Source: Choanephora cucurbitarum
Lineage: Eukaryota; Mucoromycota; Mucoromycetes; Mucorales; Choanephoraceae
Direction of reading: 5' to 3'
Assembly: GCA_025331435.1 (NCBI GenBank)
Contig: JAIWNI010000045.1
Span: 62,001-126,000, forward strand
DNA length: 64,000 bases
Both the position numbers and the translations under genes were made by a program. Below are positions 23,718 through 37,625 of the stretch, piece by piece. The notes under the pieces were generated by a model. The model was not told where the DNA came from. It worked only from the letters and a program-made list of their open reading frames with translations, and did no database searches. Numbering within the stretch: the stretch's first letter is position 1; each line of letters starts with the position of its first letter.

Positions 23718-24988
23718 TAAGCCGAACATGCAAATACAAGACAAAGACATAGGTACAAGACATCACAGCTTTTGATACAATAGCAACAACAAGGAGGGTA
23801 CATCAGGTGTGTATAACATATGAGCATACTTTCAATGGCATATATATATATATATATACTATCTGCAAATTTAGACTAAAGTTGAGGACCACGCAGATTA
23901 CTACAACAATCAAACAATCACAGCTAATGGACCATTGAGAGCAATAGAACCATTAAAAACAATGAACTCATTAGGAACGATGAACTGATGCATCAGCTGA
24001 TACGCCATAGAGCGAGGCAAGTCTTAACATCTGAAGAGTTGGAAAAAGCAATAGCATGAGATTGTGTTAGATAAAATCAATAGTTAGTGGCAGATGTTGT
24101 AGATCTGACATGACGGACATACATGAAGCTGATCAGTGACAACAAGCAAATAGAGTGACGCATACAAACACACGTCTTATCTGACACTGTCATTATTCAT
24201 GTTTCATGCAATGCCTCCAAGCATAGCACAAGTGTCAATATGACGGAGATCTCATTGTTATACTACATGTTTCGCAGATGTGATGAATGTGACGATTCTA
24301 ATGACATGGGTTGAACAATGAGGGTATGATTAACTGATAACATTCTCAGAGGATAATAAGAGTAATGAAAGCAACAGCTAGTAGTATATAGTGATGGGAT
24401 TTAGGATGAATGAATCTACTTGACGTGTATTCTGGGTGTTGCCATTACTGTTGGCAATGGCACCCTTATCATACTACTATATGGCTTATGGCTTATGGCT
24501 TAGACATAAAGACTACAAAGACAATGAAACTGAATTTATTGTTTTTGATTTTTAAATAGATATAGTTTATTTGTCATTTAGCTTATGTATATCTATTAGA
24601 CCATAGCCAGATACTTGACACTGAATACTTGACTCCAAATTGATCATACTCGATTATGTCATTCACTCGAATACTATCTTATCGTTAGCCTTTAGTTTCC
24701 CTTTCTTTTGACGAAAAGCTACTCACTGACCGGATCGTATTTCATTGTTTTTATTTTTTATCTGCATTCCAAATTAGTAACAAGATTATATTTTGCATAA
24801 TGAGAGAAGAAAAATGAAACAAGTTCATGCTCATGTGCTCTGTAACGGAATTTTAGAAGCATTCGCTATTCTTTTAAAAAAAAGACATCACAGTCGAAAT
24901 CGACAAAAAGGAAGAAGGTGCTGCATCTTACTACGAGCATAATAGAATTGCGATGCATGTAAAGAAAGAATAATGGCGATGGCAACAA

Positions 24989-27900
24989 GAACAATACTTG
25001 AGAAGAATATCAAGCAAAAAAGATACGTTTTTGCTTATTTGGCGAAAGCATGATACCGCTTTCCCCCCTTTTTTTGTTTGCTTGGATCGATCAATCCATT
25101 GTAAGAGCTACAGACTGCTTTGAAAAGCTTCAGACAATACTGGAATAACTAAAAAGAAGGCATTGTGGCTTTCGACAGAGTCATTGGCTTAACTCCAGTC
25201 TTTGTCTAACCAGAAAAATGTGAGTTTTCGCTCAAGTGTTACATATTTATTCCAAGGTTCTTTTTTTTTTCTACTTTTTTTTTCAAGAGTTTTAGCATCA
25301 TTTAATCTCAATTAAAAAAAGAAAGTATTATATAAGAGTCTTCTTTCTTTCGTCTTTCTTTTGGTTTTTTTTCAGTATGATAATAAAACGATGTTTATTA
25401 TGTTTTTTTATAAATTTGCCAACAGATACAAAAAAAATTCGTTCATTGAATTGGATAGAGTATGATGCGAAGTAACTAGAGCTTTTATTAATGTAAAATA
25501 ACAGAGGAGAGTTGTTTGAAACAATAAGTAATACAGAGACAGAAAAGCAGATAGACATTGACTATTTCTTTGTTGGCTTTTCTTGAATTTTTTGATTGTG
25601 GAAAAGAAAGAAGAGCAGAATAAAGAACAGAACAGAGACATGATGAGCCAGCCAAAAAGACCATAAAAAGTCAGCCAAAGAGACCATAAAAAGTCAGCCA
25701 AAGAGACCATAGCGTAAATCGCCTTGAAAGTATAGATCCTCCCTCCCCTGTTACCCTACCCCTAACGGGCCTACAAGTTAGGCTAAAGCCTACCTTCATG
25801 ACCCAGAGTAGCTAGTAGCCTTTTGCCGAAGCGTCGTACCCTGGCGGATGCCGCAGATACTGAAAGACAGAGAGGAAGACCCACGACTTTGAGCATGCCA
25901 GACAGACAGATGAGTAGAGAGGCGTTGGAGATTGAGACCTATGGGGTTTGTGTTTTAGATTTGAGTTAGTTAGAATTAGACTATTAGAAAAGATAAAGTA
26001 AATTCGTGAAAAGAGAAAAATGATGATCATACCAAGTGATGACAAAAGAAACAAAGAGAATTAATCTGGCAGCTTGCTTGAAAGAAAAGAAAAACTAAGA
26101 CAATGAGAGAGCACCATGACAAGTAAAGAGAGATAGATCAAAAGTAGTTTTTGCAGTTTTAGAGGTTTTGTAGTATAAATGACTTTGTAGTTTAAATGAA
26201 ACTGAAGAAAAAGAAAAGGGAAAAAAGCGAAATAAAAGTCTTTTCTTTTAAACAAAATCTGGGGCATTAGCCTAACTTTCTTTATTGAACCATACCTATT
26301 AGCACGATCTCATTTTCATGCATAATCATTACGCCCACTTTTTGCTTTCATGGGAACTAACTTTCTCATGTATCACTAACTCTGCTTGGTAAGAACCAAT
26401 CAATTTTCTTTCCTTCTCTATCTTTTCTTTTCTCTTTATTTCACCTGATTATCTATCTCACATAGATTTGAGCATTTTGCTATACTTGATACGCAAAGAA
26501 GTTCAGACCTTTGTTGCTACTTTCTGGTTCCAAATACTAGCTACATGACTTTTTACAGCTAATCTATAGCCAGAGTCATTTTGCACTACAGACAACTGCT
26601 TTGGCTTTTTTTGGCTTTATTGGCTTTCCCTATCTATGACGAATGATGATCCTCTGATATAATTTTGTCTGTTAATTAGACTTCCTTTCCGAGATTAGTT
26701 CCCTTTTTTTCATGGTGCATTGTTTATTTTTCTGTGCTTGTGACAAAAAAAGAAAAAGAAAAGTGCTACGTTTAATGTGTATCTATTGTTTAATCACTGC
26801 CAAAAAAAGAAGTGCAGGTTTAATGCCAATTTTGCTCCCATCTCCATTCATCTCGAGTCTGTATGTAAAACATCTGACTTGCAGTTTATTTCCAATTCCT
26901 GTGAAGTTACTATTGTCCTTATGATTCATTTGACATTTATTGTCGAATGAATATTTTTAACTGTAATACTTGGAGACCGAAATCTTCAACATGAGTTATT
27001 TCAGATTAGATAGTTGACTAAAACACAATATTACCTGTAAGAACCCACATTTTTAGCTACATATTACCAATCTCAGAAGCCCATTTTTTATAGTAAATGA
27101 AGCTTAATCTCCTTTTAAAATAATTGAAATAAGACTGCTTATTCTGATCTCATAATCTTGTTAGCAATTAACTCCAAAATCTTGGAAATTTTCACAGAAA
27201 GCTACAATAACAACCATCATGATGTGAGTGAGTGAGGGAAGACAGTGAAACAGCGCAAAAGTATCAGCAAAAAAATCATAAAGACACCATAAAAAGAGAA
27301 TAATGTATCCTTGTGTTGCAAAAAGAAACAAAATCAAAAAAAAAATCTGAATGTAAGTTGAAATTAGAAAAATTCAATTCATAACGATGGATGAGAAAGA
27401 AAAACGGAGACAAGAACATTAGAAAGACTTCCAATCTTGTCAGAAGCTATTATTAAACAAACAAATACAAAGCTAAAGAGCACTCTGTAAGGTTAAAGAG
27501 AATATCGATTGAAAGCTTACATCTGTATCAAAATCGGCTCTGACTTATAATAACAGAATTCGTCTGGATAGCCGAAGCTTATTTGAATTTCAAAAGAGAT
27601 TTCTATATGCAGCAAAAAAAGAACCTAATTCAATCAAATACAGTATGTATATAACACACTATTGTAAGAAAGACTTGTAAAACTCAAAAGTGGCAACTAT
27701 TTATATTGCCTTTATTTTGCTGTATAGCCTAGCTAGATTGATTTCAATGTAAGTCTATAGAAAAAAAGGAAAAGAAACATGAGAGCAACTACAATAATAT
27801 ACAGCCATAAAAATATGAAATTCCCTCCAAATTTGTATAAATCACAAACACTATCATTGGTTTGTCATGAAATAATAATTTGATCCTGTTTGCTAGGGAT

Positions 27901-29889
27901 ATACGGCTATCTTTATAAAACACACCATGCCCACTAGTCGAACATATTCTTACAAGTACAAGAAAGTTGTTCAGGGTGCTTCAACTACTTCATTAGCATG
28001 GGGACAGTTGCTAGCTTGTTGGCGGGTCTAGCTAATCGATTGATAGACACCCACTGATGACCATCAATCGTGATTAGATAATCAAGTAGAGTAAGCTATG
28101 TGACTACTGTCTTTATTGATTGCTTAATAGCTCTTGCTAAAGATTACAATTACTTATTTACGGAGACTATTAAAACTTATTAATAGTGGATAGCTCAACA
28201 AATCCAATGACATGTCTTTATGACAAGCCAACAACGGTGAATGACTACAGTTATACTGAAAGCGTACAGTAGCCAACGTATTTGACATGACTATAGACAA
28301 CAGATATATAAGTTTTGCATTCAAGTATATTTGTGCATTATGTCTTTTTGATCATCCACTACATTCAACTATATATATATGTATATATGTACTAAACAAC
28401 AATAAAAAAGTATATTTACAAATTGAAAATAATATAACTGTTTTTATTGTCTTCATTGTCTTTATTTCCAAACCATAAGCCATCTTTTAGCATAATGATA
28501 TAAGTAGGATTATACTAATGTTCAAAGCTACGACAAGGTACGTCAAACGAAAAGTGGTTTGTGACAGCAGATACAACAAAAGTGAGAGAAAGAGATTGTA
28601 GATCATCAGAGCATATAATATGCACAAGTTTTGTGTGTGACAAAGAACTTGATCAGATATCTAGAGTATATATATCGATGGCATGGTCTGTAACCAAAGC
28701 ATGTTCAAACAAATTGGTATAGCTTTGCTAGAACGAAGATGATTGGAACATCTTGAGAAAAGCTTGGCATATATTGCGATGCTTTGACTGAAGCGAAAAT
28801 GTTTTACTCTATAGTAAAAACAAGCGCAACGATGATAATTACATAGGGTAAAAAAGCAATAAAAAAAGCGCAAGCGAATTAAGGTGTATGGACTTATATA
28901 GTACAGGGAACTGACAACAGTTCAAAGCTGTAGATGAACAAGTATACAATAGTTTTTATGCTATCCTTCTGACAACAAAGTTTAATCATGTCATACTTTG
29001 ATGACTATGTATGTGATATGTAGAGTACAGATACACACTCACATACACACTCACATAGAACAGCTTGCCACTGATCTATATTGCATTAATGTGCGAATGT
29101 TGCAGCAAATGAAGCACGACATGCAAGTGTGCATGACACAACTGAAGACTTGCAAACCTAGATGAGCTGCTTCTATTGTATATAATGCTCTAAGTATATG
29201 CAGATTACAGCCATTGATCACCATCCTGATGGATATGTCAGTTATTTGCTTAGTCAATTCATTCAAAAGTCATGATACGACTTACAGACACAGCTCTGTA
29301 AGTATCGTTGGCATATTTATCAAGTGACGAGTATTGCGTTGACCGACTTGAGTTTTCTTTCCATCGCTTACTTGATATACTGACCCATCATTTGGCCCCA
29401 ATCCAGTCATATCAACACAGATCATTCACTTTGTCTACTAAAGGCATCTATTCTGAGAAATGAATCTCAAAAAATGCGATCCACCCCGCCCATGTTACAT
29501 AATTGCTTTTTTTGTTTTCAGTGTTGCATTCAATCATTTGAAAATCTTGGTCAATTTAGAGATAGGAGAGAGTATATTCAATCATTTTATATTTTTTCGG
29601 CAGTGAATTAGAACAACATTGTTACTTTTTCGAGCTCAATGTATTAGTGCATATAGCTACAAGTTAGTTAGAATATAACATGCTACCATGTGTTTGGCTG
29701 AAATAAGATTGATATCTATCATTAGCGTTGCTACACTTCTAGTAGATTAAAGGGAAAGAGCGTTTATAGGGTGCTACATTGTACTCTAACTTTGATTTGG
29801 CATGGTTTGTTATAGGTTCATACTGTTAAATACATTGTGTCTACACCTAGTACTATGTAGTAGAGTGTACTGCCACATCGACCAACTAT
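24989..29889 (-). repeat. 4.9-kb tract identical to its mirror (right copy)
   Basis: Reverse complement of 13030-17930 with no difference seen. See the left copy for content; the ultraconserved block is at 25704-25906 here. Confidence 0.85.
25704..25906. ncRNA. 203-bp ultraconserved block, mirror copy
   Basis: Exact reverse complement of 17013-17215, embedded in the perfect tract. See that entry for the landmarks and alternatives. Confidence 0.3.
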
Positions 29890-30429
29890 GAGTGCTCTCA
29901 CGAAAAACAAGCCTATCACTCATCCTCATCTATGAAACTTGTACAAAAGTAAACGAGTTGCATTTGTTCTCTGTGGCTACAAATAGCCACTACTTGTCAT
30001 TGGTACATGTGGTCTACACCCATCAGAACACTTGGCTATATCACGCATTTTGTAGCTACCTACAACACTAAACTTGGAATACAAAAAGGCAAAAAGTAGC
30101 AGTTATGGGATGAAATGACAAATGTAAATATAGCTACCTTTTTTTTATTGATTTTCGATTTTCCAAATGTTTGAATGAGGGAGGAGAGAAAAATAAAGTC
30201 TTAGACTCAGAAAGTTGAGAGTCATCTATGCTCAGACACGCTTTTTTTTGTTTTTCTTTTTACCTCATGCTTTACTGCCTTATCCTACTGGTGATCAGCA
30301 AATATCTACAGTAGTGCTCATATAGTATATCATTCATCACAACCACACAGTCGCATATATCTACTAGTGTCAGTGACATGAACCCGGTCTTAGGCCTTAC
30401 TTGCCTCAGTGAGTTTGCCTCATCTCTTT

Positions 30430-30655
30430 TCCAGATCAGCAACATGTTTGTCATCGTCACGCAAGAAGGTCGAGAAGACTGCCTGTATGAGCTCTACTCG
30501 TATTAGTATGAACGACTTTAGCTTACAGAGGTAGAAAAAGGTATAGTTTTTTTTCGCTTTTTGCTTTTTGCTTTTTGTATGTCATTCAGAGCTTTTTCAG
30601 GCTGTGTTGTACAGACTTGAAGAAGATTAATTCATGCAAATGTCATTACGAATGA
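30430..30655 (+). pseudogene. two-exon-like fragment, mirror of U1
   Basis: This copy encodes FVIVTQEGREDCLYELYSY followed by two stops before the GTAGAAAAAG donor. The exon-b part starts AVLYRLEED and then meets a TAA. It is the most decayed of the four copies, and contrasts with its mirror at 12263-12480, which is open. Confidence 0.4.
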
Positions 30656-31719
30656 GTATACTGAACATGCACATACACGACAAAGACATAGGTACAAGAC
30701 ATCACAGCTTTTGATACAATAGCAACAACAAGGAGGGTACATAAGGTGTGTATAACATATGGGCCTACTCTTAACGGCATACATACACAAATATATACTA
30801 ATTGCAAAGTTAGACTAATTGTTGAGGATTACAAAAGCTACTTCACTCAGCAAACCAAGCAGATACATCACAGAAAGAATAGCAATGAAACCATTACAAG
30901 CAATGTAACCATAGAAAACAATGAAGCCATCACAAACAATGAAACAATCAAGAACAATGAAATCATGCTTTGACTGATACATCATAGAATAGATTTGGCC
31001 CTTTAGATCAAATGAATTGATGAAACTTGGTATCATACAGTTGTCTCATATCAGCCCAGTAACTAGTGACAGATGTTATGGATATATCCTAATTGGTATG
31101 CATCAAGCTGATCAGTGGCAATAACAAAAAAAAAGAGTGACCCATATAGACATACGTTATGTTGGACGCTTTCTTTATGTTTATTGATACTATCTCTCCT
31201 ATCATAGCACAAGTGTCTATATGACAGAGATTCCATTGTTGTACCTTATTATTTGCAGACACACTGAATGTACTGATTGTCATGACTTGGTTTGAGAGAT
31301 GGTACACTAATATACTGATAGCCCGGTCAGAGAACAATAAAAGGAAAAGAAGCACCAGCTAGTACAAGCTAGTGATGGGATTTAGTATGGCTGAACCCAC
31401 TTGACGTATTTTCTTACTGCTGTTAACATCATTACTGATGACATACTCAGCAAGATAGGATTTGGCACGGGGATTATAGCTTATGGCTTATGATATAGAA
31501 ATAAAAATCATCAAAACAATGAAATCAATTTTACTGTATTCAATTTGTAAATAGATGATTATTTTTATTGTTACTTACTATAAGTATATACATCAGACTA
31601 TACCCAGATACCTGACACCAGATACTTGACACCAGATAATCGACACTAGATACTTGACTCCAATTAGATCATACTCGCTTACACCATTTACCTGGACACC
31701 ATCCTATTGTCAGCCTTTG

Positions 31720-32119
31720 GTTTCGCTTTCTGTTTTACGGAAAGCTACTCACAGGAGTAGCCGCGTGAAGGCAGCTGACCATGTACTCCCACACCAACCT
31801 CCATCCAGGCCTCTGCTCTCCACTGGCAGCAGCTAGCACAAGACTTCGACAATTAAAGTACATTACTAGGACATGGCTGTCAGAACCCGCATCATCGAAT
31901 GGTGACGTCTACTATGGCGCACTCAGTTAGTGGACCGGCCTCGCACAACCATAGATGATGGAGCCATGAACATTCTAGCGAGAGTGACAGCCGCCGTTCG
32001 TGATCGAAAGGTGAGAAAAGACAACCTATAGGGCCTTTAGTACAGAGTCATGTAAAAGCAAGAGACAAAAAGTGATGGCTGTACTTACTTTTTCCTGTAA
32101 TAATTCCTGGCCTTCTTAG
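31720..32119 (+). pseudogene. GC-richer block with exon-like segment (best copy)
   Basis: From the ATG at 31873 the frame reads MAVRTRIIEW, a TGA, then LLWRTQLVDRPRTTIDDG and AMNILARVTAAVRDRK, ending at 32010 exactly before a GTGAGA donor. A T-rich intron-like segment with acceptor TTCTTAG ends at 32119. The TGA is at the same codon in the copy at 45.1 kb. Composition (Arg, Ala, Asp, Val-rich) is that of a real protein, unlike most ORFs here. The family is not recognised. It is probably an exon of a decayed gene. Confidence 0.4.
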
Positions 32120-32969
32120 ATCGGTGAAAGTTGTGCAGGACTTGTAGAAAGAAGGAAAGAGGAAGAGAAAGGAAAGCATAACTTACCTTGACGCGATGAA
32201 TAAACAAAATGAAAGAAAAAAGAATAGGATAGTGAAAGAAAATGAGGATAGCGAAAGAAAGAAAAAATTGGAAAAAAAGAAAAGAGAGGAAAATGAGTCA
32301 AAAGAGGAATAAGGAGGATGACACGATTAAACTGTCTTTTCGATTTGTTTTAACCCGCAACGATTGAGCAAAATTGAGCCAATCGAATGCACGCTTCTGA
32401 CTGTTGACTTTTGGACGACCGATATCAATAAAAAAAAGCAGATAGTATGCATCCTAAATACGCATTGCTTGGGTATTAGATCTGAAAGCCACAAGAAAAT
32501 AAAAGAGAAAGAAAAAGAACAAACAAAACTACAGTCTACTGGTATATGAAAACAAGTGCATATCAGGCAAGAGTCGTCATAGAATTGTGTATGAATAGAG
32601 TTTACGAGATGGCATAAAGAGTACAAGCCCCGAAAGCAAGTTAACAACTGAATAGATTATTATCAGGCAAATGGCCAAATAACAAGTCATAATTCACTAA
32701 AGATGCAAGTCATATGGAGATGATAAAGCATAAAGTCCTTCGTAGACAGTATGCTATAGTACAGACAACTAGCAACACAATGAAAAATAAAGAGATAGAA
32801 AAAGAAGTACCTGGCAAAAAAATATGGCTAACATATACTGATCCAATATCTTTTATTTTCCAAGGCAATACTGATACTGTTATGATACTATAACGTAAAG
32901 TAACATGTGCTCGAATACAGTAACATACATTGCAACTACCACTCTGGTCATTTTATCTTGCAAAATGTT

Positions 32970-33182
32970 TCAACAATTTGTGCTCGTCAGTTTAAGGCAT
33001 GATGTAGTTGCAGTGCACAATTCACTTGCATCTAGTGTAGTCTGTATAAGCTGATCTATAGTGTAATCCAAAATGTCGATCAAAAGTACACGACCATACA
33101 GATACACTTTTATCCCCATCAACAACATGACATGCATGATACTTTTGCCAGTGATGTGTCCAAACAACGGCTCAACAGACAA
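32970..33182 (-). other. repeat-borne ORF with LIDILDYTIDQLIQ (70 aa)
   Basis: Mirror of 9734-9931 with a slightly longer frame that includes SVEPLFGHITGKS. See that entry; it is open in all three copies. Confidence 0.3.
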
Positions 33183-33629
33183 AGCTAGAGAAGCAAGTCC
33201 TTTGTTTTTCTTGAGTCAGCCATGTTGCTATCCATACTCATAGAAGTTCATATATATCAGCCAGTTACATTGTATTTCTTTACATGATATGTGCAATGAT
33301 CGTTCTGTGCAAACAACTAGTTGCCTGCATCTCTTTGCTCTGGAACTACCATCATCACTCTCTTTACCTATAATACATTGTATTCTTGCTTACAGCTTGT
33401 TGCTTGCTATATTGTCTTTGTATCTCGTGCATTCATCACCAAGCTGTGTACTCGCAACTGTCTATGTATAACAATCCTTTTGTGCATACACCGTATCGCC
33501 ATCTTGACATACATCTTCCAAGGCATGCATTCCTCTCTCTTTTTCTTTTTTTTTAGTTTTGCTGTCATGACTTGTGACATAGCTATGTGCATGCAACACT
33601 TACACTTTGTATATGTATTCCAGCTTACT

Positions 33630-34500
33630 GATCAGTACCTGTCATGGACTCATGTTGGTCCTCACTCTAACCAGGATCTTGCCATCTGGTGTCATCACAA
33701 AGGTTGAGCTAGCCTAAAAGAAAAGTGGTCAGCGCTTTCTGTGTGTGACCCTGACTTTGCATAACTTACTATGACTGTTGTATATAAAGGGCTGGTAAAA
33801 GTAAAAGAAAGCTATGTCAGAACTGCCATAGGCAGGACAAAAGACAAACACGCACTGAAACACAAAATCAAACTCCGTCGGAAATTAAAATAACAGCCCA
33901 GCAGATTACAGTGTTGTGTAACTGACAACGACATGATCGTGTCTTCCGGAAGCTCTGATGAGCTGAAGCAAAAGCAAGACAATGGTATACAAGTGTTAAG
34001 CAGTACAAGTAGAGCAGCAAGGCAAAGCAAAAAGGAGGATAAGAAGAAGAACAAAGAAAAGTCAGCCCGAAGGATCAGATGTTTGAGCGGATCCCTGATC
34101 AGGTCAATGACTGATCCCAGAGTGTGGGTTGCTCGGATGCACAACTTGTCAGTGGTATACATCAGAGACGTAAGAGTCAGAGTAAAGCAACATGAGCAAC
34201 GAAAAGGATTCTAAAAAAGAAAAGAAACCTGTGAAACAAGAAACCATCACAGTCTCATGGGTTACAAACGAGGATAGGTGCAAGTGATGGGAACGCATGG
34301 GTAATACAAGAGATGCAATGAGTAGAGTAGGGCTAACAAGCATGATAACGAGAATTGTCTAGACGAGTTAGAAATGCGGTGAGAAAGAAGTAACATAATT
34401 TGAAAATAATTGAATCTAATTGGGACACTTGGATCCAGTGAGGTACATCATGATGATTAGAGACATTTCATTGTCGGATGATAAAAGTATTCGCGTATAC
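33630..34500 (-). pseudogene. ~1-kb module copy 3 (MTPDGKI family)
   Basis: Mirror of module copy 2. Minus-strand segments: HHLHLSSFVTHETVMV (34149-34343); GSVIDLIRDPLKHLI near 34100; SELPEDTIMSLSVTQ; the TCCGACGGAGTTTGA motif (plus 33868-33882); and VMTPDGKILVRVRTNMSP (33640-33711), followed by a stop where copy 2 has Trp. Confidence 0.45.
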
Positions 34501-35620
34501 ATATGATGGAATCAATAATCATATCGTGCTAGAACAAGGCTCAATGAAGCCTCATCCATTGTGACAACAGTCTAGACCTCATTTTATTCAGAATAGCTGC
34601 TTTCAGAGATTGACTCAAATAGTGTCAGCCATATACATGCTCAACCTATTATTTAGTCTTTTGCAATTTCCAATCGTCTCAGTTGTCTTGTTCAGCCGTT
34701 GATCAACACAATCAGGTCTCATTGCAATAGTATCAGCAGTATAGCACATGTCGTCGAGAGAACCTCTGCCAAGATATGCATTCCTAATACAGCAGTCTGA
34801 TCAATGTAAGTGTGTTTGGTTTGCAGATGTGCTCATTATAAAGGCACAACTTTCAGGGATATGAGCACTCTCAAAAAATAGGGCGATTAGAATAATGAGA
34901 CCGTAAAGAACAATGAAATGACACAGAACAGCAAAGTGCTGAAGAACAATGAAACCTGTGACTGAAATGACTACAATGACCAAGATAATTACAGTAAAGC
35001 CAAAAGGCTTATGTAAAACAATGAAAGCACATAATCCATCATACTAACAGGTTATGCTAAAATCCGCAATAGCAATGTCAAATACACAAGTACAGAGTCT
35101 AGATAGAAAGAGAACCCCAAATTCATCTCACAGACTACAGTAAGCGAAACAAGCTTCCACTGTATTACTTCAACCAAACATGCATATACAACTGGATGAG
35201 ATGAATGAGCAAGATGCCATAATACATATATATGCTAGAAGGTGAAAAGTACAAGCCTAATGTTTACAACCATATCATGTGTAATAAGCACATTATAGAT
35301 TTAGCATGATCATAGCCATTTATCATCGTCAGCTTGTCACAAAGACATGTCATAAGATCTGTTGAGCTATCTGCCACTGACAAATATCAATGGTCTTTGT
35401 ATACAAGTACCTGTCATCTCTAACAAGAGCCATCCGGTAACCAATAAAGACAATAGCTGCATTTTTCACTCTACTTGATCATTTTGAACACAAATGATGG
35501 TCATTACTGGGTGTCGAGTGATTGACTGGCTAAGCCTACTAACAAGCTAGCAACTATCCTTGTGCTAGTGTGGTATCTGAAGCATTCTGAACACTTTCCG
35601 TATACATGTAAGGATGTGTA

Positions 35621-35857
35621 TTACTGGTGACCATAGCGTGCTGTACAAAGATTGCCACAAACCCTTAACAAAAAGCACCAAGTCATTACTTTGTTACGAA
35701 AAAAGAAACAGAAAAGATTTGCTTTTGTACAAATCATCAAGTGCTTCTCTGTAAAAAGGCGTTCCTTGGGCCTATCTTCAAAGTCAAAAACTATTTCAAG
35801 GTCATGAAAAATAGAAATAGTTTGAAAAAGGCATCTCCACACACATCTCGCAAACAC
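35621..35857 (-). other. repeat-borne ORF (DRPKERLF), mirror copy (78 aa)
   Basis: Counterpart of 7039-7308 and 59906-60139, open to the same stop. See the first entry. Confidence 0.2.
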
Positions 35858-36704
35858 ATAATTTTACTTGCGGTATAAAAATTATTCATTTAAACATTTT
35901 GGCCTAATTTGCATCGGCTTGATTAAATTAAACGCCAAACCAATTCCACCTTGAAACTTTATTTTCTCCGTACCTAATCATCTGTATGCAACTCCACAAT
36001 ATCACAAAATAAAGCAGAATTATTTCTTTCAGATGGTGTACAAGACGTAATTGATCATATTTGAGGGCCATCCAAGGCTTTTTGTGGAGGGGTCCATTCA
36101 GCGTCAAGTGAGAGCTTTTGAGTTATAAGGGGGATTATAGCCGCTGATTAACTAGAGCTCAACATCATTACATGAAATACAAACTTTAGCTGTTTACAGC
36201 GATTTGGTTGTGCGTGATGGTGGTGCTGCTGTTGCTTGTTAAATCAATCAGCTTATCAAGTAGAACAAAGAGTATGTACGGTCATTATTGTTGATCCTGA
36301 TACGGCTATCCCATCAAACCACTCATCAGCCAAGTGCCAACAGAGGATCAAGCGACGTAAATAAGCTGGTTCCTGTACAATTTAGAGATTAGATGTCAGT
36401 ATCTACTGAGTAGGGCTACAAAAGAATGAGACATGAGTTGGATTGTGGACAGGCTGAGTGATGTATAATCTGTATACAGTCAGACAAGACAAAATATCTG
36501 GTGATTAATTGTTTGCAAAGTGTGGTTATCATCATCAAACTCCACGGTTTCTACTCATACATATCCTGGTACTTTACATTTTCATAAACAATTCTATAAT
36601 ATGGTTTATTGCAGCATGAGGATTAAAATTAGTATCGTGGATCAAGTCGAAAATCGTTAAATCCGCCAATGATTTTTTGAAACCACGTAGTACTATTTCC
36701 AAAT

Positions 36705-37625
36705 ATGAATCAAGTAATAAGAGACAATCATACTAGTGGTACAGTTAAGCAAAGGTTTACAAACAACTTGTTACTTATAAAGCGGTGTATATCCAGCTTC
36801 TGCGTGTATGTCTCGTTCTATGGTTCTTCAGATCTACACATCGTCTATTGTTCTAGCCTTGATCGAGCGAGTCTACTCCAAATGGCTATCCAAATACTAT
36901 GGTTACTGCTTAGAGTTAATTGTCACATTGTTGAGCTACGTCTCATTGACAAAAATGCTTTTGATTTACATTCAGATCATTCGTTGCATCTCTCACCTAG
37001 TCACAGGCATCGTCATCACCTGCGCCTTTCTACCCTCGCATCTCATCAGGTTGCAGTACTTTGTCGTTTTAACTGTTTATTAAGAACTTTGCGTTTACTC
37101 ACGCTACATCATGTTGAGCTTTGTGCTCTTGCTACACTTTGCTAACAAGCTGTGCATTTGAGCAATTCACCCATGGAGATCCGTCATTAACCTAATCTGA
37201 GTTTGTCTCAACCACCCGATCCTCTCTGCCAACTTTTTCTATCCTCTTTTTGTCATTCTTTATAAACCACTGAACTCAACTAAAGCATTATTCATGCGGT
37301 CTGGTCTATCGATAAGCTTCAGAAAATAATCATGGTGTGGGTCACACAATGCAATCGATCTTATGGATGCTTTCAATCCCCGACGGAGTTTGAATCCTTT
37401 CCCTTCAATTCATTGTACTATTTAACTTCTTTCGTTCTCATAAGGTGAGTTCTGATATAATTATGCCATTTTAGCATACCAATTCGTAAACGTACTAGCG
37501 CATCGATATATGTGTCTTCAGTAGTATGCGCTCCCAATGACGAGCACTCTTCAGACAAGCGTAACCATAGTGATGACTCCTGATGGCAAGATCCCAACTA
37601 GACTGATGACCAACCTAAAACAACG
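36705..37625 (+). pseudogene. ~1-kb module copy 4 (MTPDGKI family), longest ORF
   Basis: Mirror of module copy 1. The first part is a 146-codon ORF (36705-37145), starting MNQVIRDNHTSGTVKQRF and containing HHLRLSTLASHQVAVLC, a segment similar to HHLHLPTFVTHETVMV of copy 2. Then follow the CCGACGGAGTTTGA motif (37380-37393) and VMTPDGKI (37558-37625). A second frame (36808-37083) is also open. Whether the 146-codon frame is a real exon is uncertain. Confidence 0.4.

Noticed and set aside
33321..33707. 128-codon ORF ending in HVGPHSNQDLAIWCHHKG
   Set aside because: It is antisense to the VMTPDGKI segment. Comparison with the more distant copies at 4.4 and 37.6 kb favours the opposite strand.
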